From NCBI GenBank assembly GCA_029783825.1, contig JAREIK010003121.1:29672-93671 (forward strand): DNA of 64,000 nt, in the 5' to 3' direction. Positions 34,131-45,999 of this stretch are shown here, piece by piece (the stretch's first letter is position 1; every line of letters begins with the position of its first letter). The stretch comes from Sapria himalayana. Its lineage: Eukaryota; Streptophyta; Magnoliopsida; Malpighiales; Rafflesiaceae. The notes under the pieces were generated by a model that was not told the DNA's origin, did not search any database, and saw nothing but the letters and a program-made list of their open reading frames with translations. Position numbers and translations under genes: made by a program.

Positions 34131-35780
34131 GATAATAGGCTTTTACATACCTATAATAGGCTAAAACTCTACACAAAAAATTTGGAGACACAAACATATT
34201 CACAAATATATAAAAATAGCTATTATAGACACAAACAAATACAAATTAAAGTTGATTGTCATACAGCTTCAACAAAAATCTAATTTAATAATTTAATATT
34301 CTTATATTAAATTGAATAAAAATAGAAACTATAAATGAAAATTTTAAATTACATAAAAAAATTTATTTAATAACTTATTCTAATACAATATTTTAAATAA
34401 CTAAAACAAAAAAAATAAAAAAATTATATTACATCATATTAATCAATGTATTTGCTGATTATGCATAAAGTATAATCTATTCATTGTATTGACGTTGCTT
34501 TCTCTCCTTTTACTCCTCCGATCACCAATTTTCTACTACGAAAAAGCTATCAGAGTCATAGTGTTTCATGTCTGTTGAAAAATCCCTTCACTTATACAAG
34601 CTTCGTATTGGAAACAAGGCAGTACCATATCTGTAAGAAATTTAAACCACTCAATTAAATCAAAATAAATAAAAAAAACTATGTTTTGATAAATATATAT
34701 TACTGTAGTAAATATGTACATATATACTAGTATTTCACTCATAGATATATTACTACAGTATATGTACATATAAATTATAGTATTATGCATACATATATAC
34801 TGAGTATATATATATTCAATATATATGTACATAAAATACTACAGTATTATATGTACGTATATACTAACTATATACATATGTATATACCGTATTTGTTGTC
34901 GTTGTTGTTGTTCCCACTATTGTTACCGCTCCTACTGCCATTGTTGCTGCCATAGCTATTGCCACTACTGCCAGTGCTGCCACTACTATCGATATTGTCG
35001 CTGCTGCCACTGCTCACACTACTATCATTGCTATCGCTGCTGCCACTGCTTCCGCTGCTACTACTGCCACCGCCGCTACCATTAGTGCTGGTGCTACCAC
35101 CACTACAGGTGCTGCAGTTGCACTACCATAGCCACTGAGGCCACCATTGCCTCCGCTACCACTAATGTAGCCACTACCTCTACTTCCACCGCTAATGCTG
35201 ATGCCGCTGCTACCTCCACTACAACTACTGCCGCTACTGCCACCATTGTCGCCACTACCACTACCACCACTACGGTCACCCCCCTGTCGCCACTGCCATC
35301 CCTGCCATTGCTTCTGCTGCTGAATATAGGCTTTTACATACCTATAATTTCCTAAAAATCTACCCAAAAAATTTGGAAACACACAACCTTATTCACAGAT
35401 ATATAAAAATTATTATTATAGACATGAACAAACACGAATTAAAGTTGATTGTCATACAGCTTCAACAAAAATCCAAAAGAAATCCAGCAATTATGTTTAG
35501 AGATAAAGAGAGTGCAAAAATAAAATGTTTTAGGAATAATAAAGATAAAAGTAGCTAGCCCTCCTTTTGATAAAACTGAAATCAGTAAATATGGGACCCA
35601 TGCATTGGAAGGACCATGACAATGTTTGAATGCTTTGAATCAGATTTTTTTAATCTGTCTCACTTAATATGTCCTGCAAAGATTAATAATTAGGTTAATT
35701 AAAAAAGAATAGAACAAACCCAGAATAAAAAAATTGAAACCTACCAAAAAATATCATAATTATTTGCTACACATAGACAA
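32880..35780. repeat. Direct duplication (~1.4 kb) of the CACTA left interior
   Basis: Copy A (about 32880-34270) and copy B (about 34270-35470 and on) share the AT-rich entry block and the 'gttgctttc..ctcctccgatcac' stretch (33095 and 34490). They also share the tatatgtacatata palindrome cluster (33300-33490 and 34690-34890), a GC-rich triplet tract, and the 'cttttacatacctataat' block. Copies are clearly diverged. Minus-strand open frames in the palindrome clusters (33179-33436, 34566-34832) are Tyr/Ile-rich artefacts. Confidence 0.8.
33495..34131. repeat. GC-rich degenerate triplet tract (ctgccactaccacc-type)
   Basis: About 640 bp of ACC/ACT/GCC/GCT triplets, ending in a clean (CTA)n run at 34104-34130, and much richer in GC than its surroundings. 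It is open in several frames on both strands, giving Ala/Thr, Pro/Leu or Val/Ala strings. The open frames (33429-34283 +, 33659-34102 -) reflect triplet periodicity and are not supported as genes. Confidence 0.9.
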
Positions 35781-38077
35781 AAATAAATAACAGTTCAAAC
35801 ATAATTCTCATATGAAATCATCCTCATAATTTATAAGAAATGTTAGCTTCTCCTGTGATGTTTCGTAGCTGGATCTCAGAATGCTATCTGTTGTGCCAAT
35901 GCTGCTAATGTGACTTCATATCGGGCATCTGATGTTGCATTACATTTTTAATTTTCTTTCATCTTATCATTCATTTCTTTAATTTCTTGCATTTCTTCCA
36001 TCAAATCAGTATATACTATCGATATTGTCGCTGCTGCCACTTACTCACACTACTATCATTGCTATCGCTGCTGCCACTGCTTCCGCTGCTAGTACTGCCA
36101 CCGCCGCTACCATTAGTGCTGGTGCTACCACCACTACAGGTGCTGCAGTTGCACTACCATAGCCACTGAGGCTACCATTGCCTCCGCTACCACTAATGTA
36201 GCCACTACCTCTACTTCCACCGCTACTGCTGATGCCGCTGCTACCTCCACTACAACTACTGCCGCTACTGCCACCATTGTCGCCACTACCACTACCACCA
36301 CTACGGTCACCCCCCTGTTGCCACTGCCATCCCTGCCATTGCTTCTGCTGCTGAATATAGGCTTTTACATACCTATAATTTCCTAAAAATCTACCCAAAA
36401 AATTTGGAAACACACAACCTTATTCACAGATATATAAAAATTATTATTATAGACATGAACAAACACGAATTAAAGTTGATTGTCATACAGCTTCAACAAA
36501 AATCCAAAAGAAATCCAGCAATTATGTTTAGAGATAAAGAGAGTGCAAAAATAAAATGTTTTAGGAATAATAAAGATAAAAGTAGCTAGCCCTCCTTTTG
36601 ATAAAACTGAAATCAGTAAATATGGGACCTATGCATTGGAAGGACCATAACAATGTTTGAATGCTTTGAATCAGATTTTTTTAATCTGTCTCACTTAATA
36701 TGTCCTGCAAAGATTAATAATTAGGTTAATTAAAAAAGAATAGAACAAACCCAGAATAAAAAAATTGAAACCTACCAAAAAAATATCATAATTATTTGCT
36801 ACACATAGACAAAAATAAATAACAGTTCAAACATAATTCTCATATGAAATCATCCTCATAATTTATAAGAAATGTTAGCTTCTCCTGTGATGTTTCGTAG
36901 CTGGATCTCAGAATGCTATCTGTTGTGCCAATGCTGCTAATGTGACTTCATATCGGGCATCTGATGTTGCATTACATTTTTAATTTTCTTTCATCTTATC
37001 ATTCATTTCTTTAATTTCTTGCATTTCTTCCATCAAATCAGTATATACTATCGATATTGTCGCTGCTGCCACTGCTCACACTACTATCATTGCTATCGCT
37101 GCTGCCACTGCTTCCGCTGCTACTACTGCCACCGCCGCTACCATTAGTGCTGGTGCTACCACCACTACAGGTGCTGCAGTTGCACTACCATAGCCACTAA
37201 GGCCACCATTGCCTCCGCTACCACTAATGTAGCCACTACCTCTACTTCCACCGCTACTGCTGATGCCGCTGCTACCTCCACTACAACTACTGCCGCTACT
37301 GCCACCATTGTCGCCACTACCACTACCACCACTACGGTCACCCCCCTGTCGCCACTGCCATCCCTGCCATTGCTTCTGCTGCTGAATATAGGCTTTTACA
37401 TACCTATAATTTCCTAAAAATCTACCCAAAAAATTTGGAAACACACAACCTTATTCACAGATATATAAAAATTATTATTATAGACATGAACAAACACGAA
37501 TTAAAGTTGATTGTCATACAGCTTCAACAAAAATCCAAAAGAAATCCAGCAATTATGTTTAGAGATAAAGAGAGTGCAAAAATAAAATGTTTTAGGAATA
37601 ATAAAGATAAAAGTAGCTAGCCCTCCTTTTGATAAAACTGAAATCAGTAAATATGGGACCCATGCATTGGAAGGACCATGACAATGTTTGAATGCTTTGA
37701 ATCAGATTTTTTTAATCTGTCTCACTTAATATGTCCTGCAAAGATTAATAATTAGGTTAATTAAAAAAGAATAGAACAAACCCAGAATAAAAAAATTGAA
37801 ACCTACCAAAAAATATCATAATTATTTGCTACACAAAGACAAAAATAAATAACAGTTCAGACATAATTCTCATATGAAATCATCCTCATAATTTATAAGA
37901 AATGTTAGCTTCTCCTGTGATGTTTCGTAACTGGATCTCAGAATGCTATCTGTTGTGCCAATGCTGCTAATGTGACTTCATATCGGGCATCTGATGTTGC
38001 ATTACATTTTTAATTTTCTTTCATCTTATCATTCATTTCTTTAATTTCTTGCATTTCTTCCATCAAATCAGTATATT
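34986..38077. repeat. Three tandem copies of a ~1,031-bp unit
   Basis: Units start at 34986, 36016 and 37048 ('ctatcgatattgtcgctgct'), spaced 1,030 and 1,032 bp, and are nearly identical. Each holds about 340 bp of GC-rich triplets, the 'cttttacatacc' intron-like block, the 'atgggacccatgcattgg' block, and the beginning of the Transposase_24-like coiled-coil exon. Each ends 'catcaaatcagtatat'. The junction joins 'cagtatata' to 'ctatcgata'. Identical short open frames repeat with the unit (122 aa on minus, 61 aa on plus) and are by-products. Confidence 0.97.
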
Positions 38078-38260
38078 GCTCAACCTTCTGTTCTTTAATT
38101 TCATTTATTTCTTCCTTCAAATGAGATATCTGCTCATCATTATTTTTTCATTTTGGTCTCTATAACTATAATATGTTGATTTGTTTCCATTGCTTGTTAT
38201 TCTACTGCCTCATCCACCATTGCTAAGACAGATGAATTAAAAGCACGACCTTTATTTGTA
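38000..38260 (-). pseudogene. CACTA-3 coiled-coil end of the Transposase_24-like gene
   Basis: Reading leftwards, the segment is homologous to 11940-12190 of CACTA-1. 'ccaccattgctaagacagatgaattaaaagc' parallels 'ccaccattactgtgacaaatgaattagaagc', followed by the Glu/Met/Lys-rich helix. The rightmost part is complete only in the third 1,031-bp unit. The core found in CACTA-1 is missing here. Confidence 0.65.
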
Positions 38261-38379
38261 TGCATATATTACATATTTTGTCATACATAAGTTCATATTT
38301 GAGCCGGAGACCGAAGGGTCGGGATTAGATAAGAGTACGACCCTTATTTGTATTTTACCATATACGAGCCTGATCAACA

Positions 38380-40103
38380 AACACCCTCTTGCTATGTGCT
38401 TACATATTGTTGATATTATATCTTTTGCCATTTAATTTCAAGTTAGTGCAACAAATTAGTATTATCCCATATATAATTATATGTTAGGATACATATATTA
38501 AATATAGTTATAAATAGTTACATATAGTTAACCATATAATTATATATAGATATATGCATAAAAGTAGCTTTAAGTAAATATAAATAAATGTATACAAAGT
38601 TATAAACAATTATATAGATTTACATATATGTATACATAATTAAAAATAAAGTTATATTTATATATATAGAGTTTTTTATAGTTATACAAATATTTATATT
38701 TAGTTATACACATATAGTCAAACACTGTTTGTTTTTATACATATAATTAAAAATATAGTTACATGTGGTTTTACATATAGTTACACATATATTTAAACTT
38801 ATATTTATACATGTATGTGTATATATATATTATCATATAATTTCATATATTTATATATATAGTTATATATAAGTATGGATATACTAAAATACATTTTTTA
38901 TACTAATATATAAAAATGTATATTAAATACATGTTGTTAATTATATATTTAATTATAGTATGTATAAACTTATTAAGTTATACATATAGTAAGATAGAAT
39001 TATTTATAGTTATATGTTAGTATACATATAATATATATAGTTATAAAGCATTATATATAGTTAAACATTTAGTTATATATATATATTCATACTAGTTGTT
39101 ATATTTATTTATACATAAATATATACAATGTTATAAAAAAAAATATAGATGTACATATATGTATACATATATGTATAAATAGTTAAAAATATCGTTATAT
39201 TTAATTATATAAAGTTTTATATAGTTTTACAAATATTTATATATAGTTATAAACATAATTAAACATAATGTTGTGTGTTGTTATACATGTAATTATAAAT
39301 ATAGTTACTTGTGGATATACTTATAGTTACACGTATAGTTAAACTAATATTTATACATGTAGGTATATTTATTTATTGATATACTTTTATATATCTATAC
39401 ATATAGTTATGTATAGGTATAGATATAGTAAAATACATTTTTGAATACTAATATATACAAATGTATATTAAATATAAGTTGTAAATTATATATTTAAATA
39501 TAGTTATGTATAAAGCTTTTATAGTAATACATATAATAACATACAATTATTTATAGTTGTATGTTATTATACATATAGTAGATATAACTATAAATATTTT
39601 TATATAGTTAAACATATAGTTATATATAGATATATTCATACAAATAGTTATACTTAAATATATACAGTTATAAATAAATATATAGATTTACATATATGTA
39701 TACATATTTACAAATATAGTTATATTTAATTATATTAAGTTTTATATAGTTATACAATTATTTATATATAGATATACAAATATTTATATATAATTATACA
39801 CATATAGTTAAATATAATGTTGTATGTTATTATATATGTAATTACAAATATAGTTACAAATGGTTAGACATATAGTTATACTTATATTTATACATGTAAG
39901 TATATATATATATTTATATAATTTTATATATCTATACATATAGTTATGTATAGGTATAGATATAGTAAAATATATTTTTGAATACTAATATATACAAATG
40001 TATATTAAATATAAGTTGTAAATTATATATTTAAATATAGTTTTGTATAAAGATTTTATAGTAATACATACAGTCAAAGAAAAATATTTATCGTTATATA
40101 TTT
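38380..40103. repeat. AT-rich tandem repeat, ~530-560-bp period, about three copies
   Basis: Long units built of 'tatagttatacatatagtta' words. The landmark 'agatttacatatatgtatac' or close variants recurs near 38617, 39145 and 39681, and 'tttatacatgta' near 38804, 39350 and 39886. A further partial copy (41032-41560) follows the ARF pseudogene, so that gene copy sits within the array. No coding content. Confidence 0.8.
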
Positions 40104-40322
40104 TTATACCTTTGGGATCCAATGGCAACAAAACACAAAATAAAAAACAAATAAGTTCAGCTTACAATAGATTAGATCAAAGTAAATGCGATCTTGTATT
40201 TCAGGCATGCAATATATAAATATAAATACAATTTGAATCCCCCTAGAAATAGATGATGTCATCCACATAACAGAACAAAACTCAAGTAATATAGGCAAAG
40301 ATTAGATCCACATCTAGATATA

Positions 40323-40901
40323 TCAACAAAGTTTGCCTAATCCTGCTAAAATTGTTTTTGATTTGCTGGCAATGTAATTGGAAAGCCAATCAAGACGCTC
40401 ATAGAGGCCTTCGCCAAAGGTAGCACATGTCCTTTGAATGTGCCAATGGCATTGGAGAAGAGAGTGAAGTACTAGCTTTTCAATAATTTTAGTTGCATTC
40501 ATCACATTGGGAAGATCTTGCTTATTGGCAAACACCAGCAAAACTGCATCTCGAAGCTTTTCGTCATTTAGTATTTTATGCAACTCATCTATGGCTTCAA
40601 CTACTCAATCTATGTCATTGTTGTGCACAACAAATATGAGACCTTGGGTATTTTGGAAGTAATCCCTCCAAAAAGGATGAATCTTGTCTCGACCCCTAAC
40701 ATCTCACACAGTGAAATTGATGTTTTTGTATTTAACAGTCTCTACATTGAAGACAAAAAAAATAATTGAAGTGACAATTTCACCAAGCTTCAACTTATAT
40801 AGAATGGTTGTCTTTTTGCCAGCATCAAGACCTAACATCAAAATCCTCATCTCCTTGTTGGAAAACAGCTTGCTGGATAGCTATGTGAACGTAAACCCCA
40901 T
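40323..40901 (-). pseudogene. Full-length intronless ARF-family GTPase pseudogene
   Basis: ARF GTPases recruit coats to Golgi membranes. The whole 181-residue family frame is readable from MGFTFT (40901). It runs through a degenerate P-loop (GLDAGKKTT; family GLDAAGKTT), [25 protein letters not shown] and the switch II region ([20 protein letters not shown]). It continues with [12 protein letters not shown], the base-specificity NKQD motif ([19 protein letters not shown]) and [18 protein letters not shown]. No intron interrupts it. In-frame stops occur after FTFT, at the Trp before DVRG (TGA) and before VVEA, and the normal stop is lost, adding about 12 residues. Flanking DNA at 40902-41023 and 40112-40322 may be its UTRs. 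The intronless state suggests a retrocopy. It is dead. Confidence 0.94.
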
Positions 40902-41031
40902 TTCTTCCACTAAATCTCAATCCATTTGTCATATGGTAGTAATGAGATCTGATAAGAGAAAAAGAAGAATCAATAGACCTCAAGAGATGGTCACTAGAGA
41001 GGGAGGTCAACCTCTATATGTTCTTATACCT

Positions 41032-41565
41032 ATAGTATATATAATTAAAAATAGAGTTATATATAGTTAAACATATAATTATATATAAATAAATTGATAC
41101 AAGTAGCTATAAGTAGGTATACATAAATATATACAAAGTTATAAATAATTATATAGATTTAATAATATGAATACATATATGTATACATAGATAAAAATAT
41201 AGTTATATTTAATTATATAGAGTATTACATAGATATACAAATATTTATATATAATCATACACATATAGTTATTAATATGTATGTACTTAAAGATATAGTT
41301 ATATATAATATTTTTATAAATATTCGTATAATAAAATACAATTATATATTGTTATATATTATTATACATATTATATATTTTGTTAAAAATATAGTTATAT
41401 AGAATTACTCATATAGTTATAAAATATTATATAGTTTAAAAAATAGTTATATATAGTTATTGATATAGTTAAAAAATAGTTTGCATAGTTACAAACATAG
41501 TTAAATATAATTATGAAGAGTTTTATATAGTTATACAAATATTTATAAATAGTTATCATATACTA
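41032..41565. repeat. Partial fourth copy of the AT-rich tandem repeat
   Basis: It resumes the 'atatagttaaacatataattatatata' wording of 38380-40103 on the far side of the ARF copy, then degrades into mixed tatagttata words. Confidence 0.65.
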
Positions 41566-41569
41566 TGAT

Positions 41570-41990
41570 TAAAACACACTCTAAAATGACCAATTGAATT
41601 ACACCACTATATAAAGAACTTATATCAACAATCTTTTCTTTTGGTAAATTAATATCATATTTAGTGGGGACCAAAGTCATAGTATTTACTAAATATTCTA
41701 TAATCAAATATCTCATAGAAAAGTAAGATGTCAGCCCTTGATTGATTTGATGGATTTTACTATTACAATAGTTTTAACTAGAGATATTAGATAAGGAATG
41801 TGCATATAATCAAAATTGAAAATAGCTTATCATGACTAGAAAGAGAAGATATAAAAGTTGTTGAAGAAGATATTAGATAGATTTTTTTATTTGAACAAAT
41901 TATAGTATTGAATGAAAATATAACACCATGGTATTTAGTATTGAATGAGCCTTTATCATTGCAAGTATTACTCTGATCAAATTTTGAGGC
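41570..41990 (+). pseudogene. Ty3/gypsy pol fragment (RNase H to integrase linker)
   Basis: The + strand reads DQLNYTTI, a stop, then KELISTIFSFGKLISYLVGT and KVIVFTKYSIIKYLIEK (41633-41720), parallel to the gypsy RNase H core (YTTTEKELLAVVFA..FRSYL, KVIVYTDH). WILLLQ and a degenerate end (IKVVEEDIR, LNENITPWY) follow. Several stops are present. The catalytic Asp of YTDH is replaced (FTKY). No LTRs or upstream RT were seen, so this is a fragment embedded in CACTA-3. Confidence 0.85.
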
Positions 41991-43580
41991 AAAGTGTTAT
42001 AGATGGGAGATTAATTGTATCTTGTAATAATGTCACTTTTTGCTCCTGCTCTCACTAATTTGTGGAACATGTTAATATTTATGCGCTCAAGTATTTTTCT
42101 TCTCAAAATTAATGTTGATTTTTACATATATATGCATAAATATATATGTGCATATACACTACCCTACACACACAAACATATATACATCCATATACATTAC
42201 TATACATTATATATCAGCATACACATTTTTGTACTTTTGTATATATTCACACATGTATCTACAATTTCAAAGTAGTGTGTATATACTTGTATGCATCCAT
42301 ATACTACTGTGCACCCACACAAACACACATATTTACCTATATACATAATGTATTTTTAAAGTTACACATGAAACTATTAGATGTGTGTGTGTGTGTGTGT
42401 AAATGTATTTAAAATTTTTTGATTTTGTAAATTTTATAAAAATAAAATATTAAATATTGTAAAAAATTTATAAAATATTATAATTTTTTTATAACTAAAA
42501 CAAATATTTGTGAGTGTGTGTGTATGTGTATGCGTGTGTGTCTGTGTGTTTGATGCATATTAATGCATAAAATGAAATTATGAATTAAGTATATGAGCTT
42601 CTATTATATTCAAATAGTTGTTATTTTAATATTTATATTAAAATAACTATCATTATACTCATATAAATAAATGAAATTGACATATCTGTAAATTATTTTG
42701 ATTTTACAATTATGTTAAAAATGAAAATATAGTTCATAAATAGATAATATTGTTTTTGTTTGTTTAATTGATTTTACAATTTTGATTTATATATACTTTT
42801 TTTATTAAAATATTAATATCTATGATAAATTTCTACCTATTATGTATTGTTATAAATAAATTTTTAGAAACTTCAAAATTCAAACAAATATAATGTAGTG
42901 CATATAAATACATGCATTTTATGTTTCGTAAAAAATCAATTATTTCTTTAATTATGTTCAAACAAAATAGATTACCATATAAATACAAGAGTACATTTTT
43001 CTACAAGTAATTATTATTTTATTTTATTCAAAATATATAAATGACCATATAAATATATGAATTTGTTTTTATAAATAATTTTTTTAAAATTTAATACATT
43101 ACAATGTTTTTTTTGTAATTAATAGATACATTTCAAACATTATTTATTTATAATAAATATAACATATTGAATATTATGAGGTTTAAAATTTATTTTGTAA
43201 ATAAATTTTATTTTTAAAGTTTTTACTTTGTAAATTGAAACTATATCACATATATATAATAGAAATCTTTTATAATATTTATTACACAAACATATTGTTA
43301 TCCGTTTTAAAAATTACAAAATGAATTTTAACAAATGAACATTTAATTAGAAATCAATTTTAGTTAAATGATATTAAGTGAAACAAACATACAAAGCCTA
43401 AACATATTAAATCATAATGATTTATATAAACTTATAAAAATATCATAAAAAAAATATTTAAGATTGAAAGAATTAAATTTAAGTTCCTAAAATATATGGA
43501 AAAATGATAAAGATTTATACAATATTCAAAAAAACATGGATGAATGAGATGAATGATATGAATGGATAATAAGTTTCTGA
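41991..43580. other. CACTA-3 interior, AT-rich with TG/CA microsatellites
   Basis: No gene supported. Short (TG)n tracts lie near 42381-42400 and 42510-42550, and a tacatata/cacacaca-rich patch at 42120-42350 generates Tyr/His/Ile-rich spurious frames. Confidence 0.6.
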
Positions 43581-44467
43581 AGCATGTAGTTATATATATT
43601 TTTTCATGTAATTATATATATTTAGACATATGACTATGTATAGGTATTGATGTAGATAAATACATTTATATATAGTAATATTTTGATATACATATTGTTA
43701 AATATATTTATATATAGTTATATATATTTATATATGTATATGTATATTAAATATATGTTATTATATTTATATATAGTAATGTTTATGTATACTATTTTTA
43801 TAGTTATATAGATATAGTAAAATACACTTATATAATAAATTAGAATTATATCACACATGCATATTGAAATATAGTTATGTTTAAATACACTTATATAAAA
43901 TACACTTATGTTTATTGTATACTGTTTATGTATACTGTTTATATATAGTTATGTATATTGATGTTGATATCAAGTTGACATACCTTATACTGTTTATGCA
44001 TACTGTTTATATATAGTAAAGTATATTAATGTAGATACATAAATTTATATATAGCAATATGTTTATATACATATTGTTAAATACATTTATTATATAGTTA
44101 TATATATATATATGTATGTATGTATATTAAATGTACGTTGTTAAATTTATACATAATTATGCTTATGTATACTATTTTTTTAGTTATATATATAGTAAAA
44201 TACACTTATATAAGAAATTCGAATTATATCACACAGGCATATTGATGTATAGTTATGTTTAAATACACTTATGTTTATGTATAATATTTATGTATACTGT
44301 TTATATATAGTTATGTATATTGATGTAGATATCAAGTCGGCATACCTTATGCTATTTATGTATACTATTTATATATATTTATGTATATTAATGTAGATAA
44401 ATACATTTATATATAGTAATATGTTTATATACATATTGTTAAATACATTTATATATAGTTTTATAGT

Positions 44468-44508
<41 letters not shown>

Positions 44509-44710
44509 TAAATATACGTTGTTAAATTTATATATAATTATGTTTATGTATACTATTTTTTAGTTATATATATAGTAAAATGCACTTATATAAGAAATTC
44601 GAATTATATCACACATGCATATTAATGTATAGTTATGTTTAAATATACTTATTTAAAATACACGTATGTTTATGTATACTATTTTTGTATATTGTTTATA
44701 TATAGTTATG
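43581..44710. repeat. AT-rich tandem repeat, ~375-bp period, three copies
   Basis: The landmark 'gaattatatcacaca' recurs near 43847, 44222 and 44601, within units that also share 'gttaaatacatttatatatag'. Two units also share 'gatgtagatatcaagt'. Copy 3 contains a (TG)n run at about 44476-44507. Confidence 0.85.
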
Positions 44711-45545
44711 ACGGCATACCTAAGTATGTATACTATTTATATTGATGCATAAATGTATACTAGTTATGTAGATATCAAGTCAGCATGCCTAAGTATGTAT
44801 ACTAGTTATGTAGATATCAAGTTGGCATACCTAAGTATGTATACTAGTTATGTTTAAAATACACATGCATATTGATGTATACTATTTTTGTTGATATCAA
44901 GTCGGTAGACCTAAGTATGTATACTATTTATATTGATGTATAAATGTATACTAGTTATCTAGATATCAAGTTGGCATACCTAAGTATGTATACTAGTTAT
45001 GTATAAAATACTCATGCATATTGATGTATACTATTTTTGTAGATATCAAGTTGGAATACCAAAGTATGTATACTAGTTATGTATAAAATACACATGCATA
45101 TTGATGTATACTATTTTTGTAGATATCAAGTTGGCATACCTAAGTATGTATACTATTTATATTGATGTATAAATGTATACTAGTTATGTAGATATCAAGT
45201 TGGTATACCTATGTATGTATACTAGATATGTAGATATCAAGTTGGCATACCTAAGAATGTATACTAGTTATGTAAAAAATACACATGCATATTGATGTAT
45301 ACTATTTTTGTAGATATCAAGTCGGCATACCTAAGTATGCATACTATTTATATCGATGTATAAATGTATACTAGTTATGTAGATATCAAGTTGGCATACC
45401 AAAGTATGTATACTAGTTATGTAGATATCAAGTCGGAATACCTAATTTTTTATACTAGTTATGTATAAAATACACGTGCATATTGATGTATACTATTTTT
45501 GTAGAAATCATGTCGGCATACCTAAGTATATATACCATTTATATA
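44711..45545. repeat. Minisatellite of 'gatatcaagt..ggcatacctaag' units
   Basis: About a dozen units are built from three interchangeable modules: 'gtagatatcaagttggcata' plus 'cctaagtatgtatactag', 'ttatgtataaaatacacatg', and 'catattgatgtatactattt'. Units are combined in variable order, giving a higher-order pattern. Each GATATC is a short palindrome. It follows directly from the 375-bp repeats, which contain the same module once each, so it probably arose from them. Confidence 0.88.
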
Positions 45546-45995
45546 TTGTTTTTGTATACTGTCACCATCAAAATCTACACAATGACAATGCATTATATCA
45601 CAGGTGCATAAAGTATCTATATGAATAAGTTTATTTATGCAATCTAAGCATACAATGGTGATTAAAAAAGATTTTTGGAAACAAAAAAAATAGAAACAAA
45701 ATGCTTAATCTTCGATTAAGCAATACAAGATAATCGATGAAGAATAAATATATTAATCATACCTCAAATCAATAACAAATTAAAATCCAAACCTCATTTA
45801 AATTTTGTTGCGACAGCATCGAGAGATAGATGGCGGAATGTGGAGGACTTCGGTTCATGTGTTAGAGATGCATCGGCGTCGAGAGACAGAATGTATATAT
45901 TAAAAAATATTTATATGTTTAATTATTACAACATTAAATAAACAATATATATATAATTACAAAAATACTCATTAATTTTATTTACTATCAAAATT
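45546..45995. other. CACTA-3 interior, unassigned
   Basis: Unique-looking sequence with an unusually CpG-containing patch at about 45811-45890 (gcgacagcatcgagaga ... catcggcgtcgagagac). A short minus-strand open stretch is present but not recognised. It precedes the conserved right end. Confidence 0.4.
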
Positions 45996-45999
45996 TTTT

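Noticed and set aside
33429..34283. 284-aa plus-strand open frame, Ala/Thr-rich
   Set aside because: The tract is open in several frames on both strands because of triplet periodicity; no start context or conserved domain.
35373..37620. Three identical 61-aa plus-strand open frames
   Set aside because: They repeat only because the 1,031-bp unit is triplicated; the homologous CACTA-1 region does not keep the frame.
34986..38077. CRISPR-like array because of regularly spaced repeats
   Set aside because: The repeats are kilobase direct duplications without short spacers, in a plant nuclear transposon.
40323..40901. Functional ARF gene
   Set aside because: In-frame stops, a damaged P-loop and loss of the normal stop codon rule out a normal product.
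42015..42412. Overlapping 78-88 aa plus-strand frames rich in Tyr, His, Ile and Cys
   Set aside because: They are products of tacata/cacaca microsatellite wording in three frames at once.
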